From Alphaproteobacteria bacterium UBA2784 (GTDB lineage Bacteria; Pseudomonadota; Alphaproteobacteria; Micropepsales; Micropepsaceae), in NCBI GenBank assembly GCA_002352285.1, contig DEIC01000076.1, positions 3,413-36,669 of the forward strand: a stretch of 33,257 nucleotides of DNA, given 5' to 3'. Every line of letters starts with the position of its first letter. The first letter of the stretch is position 1. Under the pieces are notes generated by a model. That model was not told where the DNA came from and searched no databases. It saw only the letters and a program-made list of their open reading frames with translations. The position numbers and the translations under genes are program-made. This document shows, one piece after another, positions 30,412 to 33,257 of this stretch.

Positions 30412-31313
30412 GTTCTGTCCTTGGGCGCAAGCTGCCGCGCATAGGCGCCAATGACCGCAACATGACTGACAGTATCGCGAGCCGCTTTGGCAAATTGTGA
30501 AAGCCGCGCATCGCCGGGCGCAACAAATCCCGGCACCTGCACCAGAAAGAGGTTGTGTGATTTCTGCTTGTCTTCGTTGAGGCCATCGATCACTGCACCC
30601 TCAAGACCGTGCGGCTTCATCAGATTGATCAGCCGCCCCCGGCTGACATCCGGGCCAACTTCAACCACGATCAGGCTGATGTCATCGCCGCTCTCCTCGG
30701 GAGCAGCCGACGCCAGCACAAAGGCCGAGGGGCCTGCCCCTTCCAGAAAGGGCAGGCGCGCAATCACCAGCGGCTTGATGCCCTCGCCACGCCCCAGCTG
30801 GGTCCACCATGCTTGCGCTGCGGGTGCTTCGGCGCCCGGCGCGGGCACGATGCCGACAACGGCGGGCGAGGCGGCGCATTCCTGCACCACCTGATTGGCC
30901 TTGGCGAAAGCCGTCATCGGCGCCGATGAACCGAAATGCGCGCGCGCCAGATCCCAGTAATCCGGCGCGTCATCTCCTGAATAGACGGCGAGCGAAAAGC
31001 GCGCCTGCAGCGCAAGTTTCGCCGAAATGATCTCGCGCCACACGCGAAAGATGACATCAAGCGGCAGATTGCCGGTGTGGCGTGATGCCAGACGGCGGAG
31101 AATCTGCGCCTCGCGCCCCGGCCGCATGGCGGTTGCGAGCGTAGCGGTGCCCGCGCCCATGCCCTTGGCCGCCGAGATCGCAGAAACGGTTTCGGCGCGC
31201 TTGAGGATCAGATCGTGGATTTTCGCATCCACCGTATCGATGGTCTTGCGCAGGCGCGTCAGCGTGGCCGCACTGCCCGGCTTTGGTGCTGCCGGTTTCT
31301 TGTTTTCGCTCAT
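30408..31313 (-). CDS. Chorismate mutase with degenerate prephenate-dehydratase-like region
   Basis: A 301-residue protein. Residues about 15-100 form an AroQ-type chorismate mutase helix bundle, with R22 in LRKTIDTVD, the GREAQIL pair and a closing K-L-A-L-Q that match catalytic positions of the family. Residues 105-200 follow the order of a prephenate dehydratase domain (V-V-G-I-V-P where the family has G-V-V-P-I-E-N) but lack the TRF catalytic motif; residues 205-290 resemble an ACT domain. It probably makes prephenate only. The ATG at 31313 is chosen because an upstream extension is not conserved-looking. It is the first gene of the operon and divergent from metX. Confidence 0.85.
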   Translation of the reverse strand: MSENKKPAAPKPGSAATLTRLRKTIDTVDAKIHDLILKRAETVSAISAAKGMGAGTATLATAMRPGREAQILRRLASRHTGNLPLDVIFRVWREIISAKLALQARFSLAVYSGDDAPDYWDLARAHFGSSAPMTAFAKANQVVQECAASPAVVGIVPAPGAEAPAAQAWWTQLGRGEGIKPLVIARLPFLEGAGPSAFVLASAAPEESGDDISLIVVEVGPDVSRGRLINLMKPHGLEGAVIDGLNEDKQKSHNLFLVQVPGFVAPGDARLSQFAKAARDTVSHVAVIGAYARQLAPKDRT

Positions 31314-31424
31314 CTTGCTTTGGCCGCTGGCCAGCCCTCTCTGCGTACCAACATTTGCGGGGCGCCATGCCCTAACGCCCCACCGCCATTTTGGCCGAGC
31401 GCGCCCGCCCACGCAAAGAAAAGA

Positions 31425-31430
31425 TTGACA
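31425..31430 (+). promoter_or_regulatory. Perfect -35 box in the metX leader
   Basis: TTGACA lies 80 bases before the metX start. The best -10 candidate at an 18-base spacing, GAATGA, is poor, so this is only half of a convincing promoter. Confidence 0.25.
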
Positions 31431-31469
31431 GGAAGCCACGCCGGGCCCGAATGAACAGCAGAGGAAAGC

Positions 31470-31492
31470 GGGGGCGCAGCGCCCCCTTATTT
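31470..31492 (+). terminator. metX: Terminator-like hairpin in the metX leader
   Basis: GGGGGCG pairs with CGCCCCC around a CAG loop, and TTATTT follows. It ends 18 bases before the metX ATG. Because both flanking genes point away, it cannot end an upstream transcript on the plus strand within this window, so attenuation of metX is a reasonable reading. No alternative antiterminator pairing was worked out. Confidence 0.5.
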
Positions 31493-31510
31493 GTCAGGGT
31501 TTGGCGGGGA

Positions 31511-32680
31511 ATGACAAAAGACGCGGACCATCCGGCGAACCCGCCCGGCTTTGATGGCCGCATGATTTTCTCCGGCCCGAAGGCGCTCAAACTCGACAGC
31601 GGCGAAATCATCGATCCCCTGACGATTGCCTGGTGCACGTGGGGGAAGCTTGACGCCGCGCATTCGAACGCCATCCTGATCTGCCATGCGCTGACGGGCG
31701 ACCAATATGTTGCCGCCACAAACCCGCAGACCGGCAAACCGGCCTGGTGGCCGATGATGGTGGGGCCCGGGCGCACCTTCGACACCGACAGATACTTCGT
31801 CATCTGCGCCAATGTGATCGGCGGCTGCATGGGCTCCAGCGGCCCGGCAACGATCAATCCGGCAACGGGCGAGGCCTTTGGCCTTTCCTTTCCCGTCATC
31901 ACCATCGCCGACATGGTGCGCGCGCAGGCGATCCTGATGGATCATCTGGGCATCGAGCGCCTGTTATGCGTGGCCGGCGGCTCCATGGGCGGCATGCAGG
32001 TGCTGGAATGGGCGGCGAGCTATCCCGAGCGTGTGGTCTCTGCCATTCCGATTGCCACCGCCGCGCGCCATTCAGCGCAGAACATCGCCTTTCACGAGGT
32101 TGGCCGTCAGGCCGTGATGGCCGATCCCGACTGGGAGAAAGGCCGTTATGCGGCCTTGGGCAAACAGCCCGCCAAGGGCCTTGCCGTGGCGCGCATGGCT
32201 GCTCACGTCACCTATCTCTCCGAGCAGGCGTTGCAGCGCAAGTTCGGACGCAATCTGCAGGATCGCGCCAAACTCTCTTTCGGTTTTGACGCCGACTTCC
32301 AGGTTGAATCCTATCTGCGCCATCAGGGGGCGAGTTTCGTTGATCGCTTTGACGCGAACTCCTATCTCTACATCACGCGCGCGATGGACTATTTCGACCT
32401 TGCCGCCGCCCATGGCGGACACCTGGCCAATGCTTTCCGCAACACGAAGACGCGCTTCTGCGTGGTCTCATTCACCAGCGACTGGCTGTTTCCGACATCC
32501 GAAAGCCGCCGCATTGTCCATGCGCTCAATGCCGCTGCGGCCGATGTGAGCTTTGTCGAGTTTGCCACTGACAAGGGCCATGACGCCTTTCTGCTCGACG
32601 AGCCGGAGATGTTTGCAACCCTGTCGCGCTTCATGCAGTCGGTGGCGGATCGTGCGGGCCTGAGGGATGCCGCGCCATGA
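31511..32680 (+). CDS. metX: Homoserine O-acyltransferase MetX
   Basis: A 389-residue alpha/beta hydrolase-fold transferase that activates homoserine for methionine synthesis, usually with acetyl-CoA and in some lineages succinyl-CoA; the donor is not decided here. The catalytic triad is visible as S158 in VAGGSMGGMQ, D324 in SFTSDWLFP and H357 in DKGHDAF. Other hallmarks are ICHALTGDQYVA and NVIGGCMGSSGP. The ATG at 31511 gives the family N-terminus; an ATG at 31451 would translate through the leader hairpin. It overlaps metW by four bases (ATGA). Confidence 0.94.
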   Translation: MTKDADHPANPPGFDGRMIFSGPKALKLDSGEIIDPLTIAWCTWGKLDAAHSNAILICHALTGDQYVAATNPQTGKPAWWPMMVGPGRTFDTDRYFVICANVIGGCMGSSGPATINPATGEAFGLSFPVITIADMVRAQAILMDHLGIERLLCVAGGSMGGMQVLEWAASYPERVVSAIPIATAARHSAQNIAFHEVGRQAVMADPDWEKGRYAALGKQPAKGLAVARMAAHVTYLSEQALQRKFGRNLQDRAKLSFGFDADFQVESYLRHQGASFVDRFDANSYLYITRAMDYFDLAAAHGGHLANAFRNTKTRFCVVSFTSDWLFPTSESRRIVHALNAAAADVSFVEFATDKGHDAFLLDEPEMFATLSRFMQSVADRAGLRDAAP

Positions 32681-33257
32681 GCACCTTGCGCCCGGAACTT
32701 GCCGCCATTGCCGGACTTGTGGCGCCCGGATCGCGCGTGCTCGACGTCGGGTGCGGCGACGGCGCACTGCTGGAATATCTCGTGCGCGAAAAGGGCGTCA
32801 CCGGCCGCGGCATGGAGCTGAGCCAGGCGGGTGTGAATGCCTGCGTTGCACATGGTCTTTCGGTTGTGCAGGGCGACGCAGACACGGACCTTTCCGACTA
32901 TCCGTCATCGGTTTTCGACTTCGTGATTTTGAGCGAAACCATTCAGGCGACCCGCCGCCCGAAATCCGTGCTCACCGAAATCATGCGCATCGGCGCGCGC
33001 GGCATCGTCTCACTGCCGAATTTCGGGCACTGGAAGGTGCGCCTGCAGCTTCTGTTCTCTGGCCGCATGCCGGTGACGCGCACGCTGGACCATTCCTGGC
33101 ACGACACGCCGAACGTGCATCTTTGCACGATCGCCGACTTTGCCGCTTTGTGCGCCGAGTGTGGTGTGCGGATCGAAAAGGCGTTCACCCTGTCGCGCGG
33201 GCGCCTGCGCGAAATCCGTGCGGGCAGCCGCACCGGCAATCTTCTGGCCGAAACCGC
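32677..33257 (+). CDS. metW: Methionine biosynthesis protein MetW, 3' end outside window
   Basis: The first 193 codons of a class I SAM-methyltransferase-fold protein, open to the window edge. Motif I reads VLDVGCGDGALLEYL, followed by G-M-E-L-S and the FDFVILSETIQATRRP segment typical of MetW. The downstream LPNFGHWKVRLQLLFSGRMP and the WHDTPNVHLCTI stretch also match the family. MetW is found next to MetX and is needed for homoserine acylation in several bacteria, although its exact action is not fully settled. Translation is coupled to metX by the ATGA overlap. Confidence 0.92.
   Translation, partial: MSTLRPELAAIAGLVAPGSRVLDVGCGDGALLEYLVREKGVTGRGMELSQAGVNACVAHGLSVVQGDADTDLSDYPSSVFDFVILSETIQATRRPKSVLTEIMRIGARGIVSLPNFGHWKVRLQLLFSGRMPVTRTLDHSWHDTPNVHLCTIADFAALCAECGVRIEKAFTLSRGRLREIRAGSRTGNLLAET

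Noticed and set aside
31314..31430. Minus-strand promoter for the chorismate mutase operon (TTGCGT-N17-CAAAAT)
   Set aside because: The -35 box matches consensus at only three of six positions; not strong enough to annotate. A nearby GGGGCG/CGCCCC pairing has an 11-base loop and no T-run.
31431..31510. SAM-II riboswitch before metX
   Set aside because: The short pseudoknot core expected for that class was not found; only a simple hairpin with a U-rich tail is visible.

Overview
This is a GC-rich, gene-dense alphaproteobacterial chromosome segment with 36 protein genes, the last one cut by the window edge. Several gene blocks are typical of Alphaproteobacteria: argH-lptM-lysA-TIGR02302 with a divergent tlpA; a zinc-ribbon protein plus CpdR-like regulator divergent from ftsEX; and chorismate mutase-hisC-tyrA divergent from metXW. 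The order cannot be fixed from the sequence; a Hyphomicrobiales- or Parvibaculum-like organism would fit. No rRNA, tRNA, CRISPR array, prophage or insertion sequence was seen.

Region 1 (1-10030) is dominated by CoA-ester metabolism: crotonyl-CoA carboxylase/reductase (ccr), a long acyl-CoA dehydrogenase best read as methylsuccinyl-CoA dehydrogenase (mcd), a PduO-type cobalamin adenosyltransferase, etfBA and a 3-hydroxyacyl-CoA dehydrogenase. Ccr and Mcd are hallmark enzymes of the ethylmalonyl-CoA pathway for acetyl-CoA assimilation; ETF would take electrons from Mcd, and the adenosyltransferase would supply coenzyme B12 for the pathway mutases. Between ccr and mcd lie a repeat-like intergenic element and four accessory genes (GFA protein, GNAT, DoxX, PepSY). 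The etfBA leader has a good sigma70-type promoter followed by two palindromes.

Region 2 (10191-18278) holds a small acidic exported protein, a membrane-anchored TlpA-type thioredoxin, argH, a 59-residue LptM-like lipoprotein, lysA, a large TIGR02302/DUF4175 membrane protein, and an OmpA-family protein with an unusual N-terminal half, paired with a small membrane protein.

Region 3 (18283-23601) is a divergent pair of operons. On the minus strand are the MJ0042 zinc-ribbon protein, a CpdR-like receiver and a cysteine-containing exported protein. On the plus strand are ftsE, ftsX, a HAD phosphatase, a YdcF/DUF218 protein and a PlsC acyltransferase, which looks like an envelope and division operon.

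Region 4 (23755-33257) holds a B12-dependent ribonucleotide reductase (nrdJ), a YcaQ-type DNA glycosylase and a DUF2125 protein. These converge on the minus-strand aromatic amino-acid operon (chorismate mutase with a degenerate prephenate-dehydratase-like tail, hisC, tyrA). The divergent metXW operon runs off the window end. The B12 theme (adenosyltransferase, NrdJ, ethylmalonyl-CoA pathway) recurs. No clearly new multi-gene system was found; the best leads are regulatory palindromes, degenerate or missing catalytic motifs and a few uncharacterised exported proteins.
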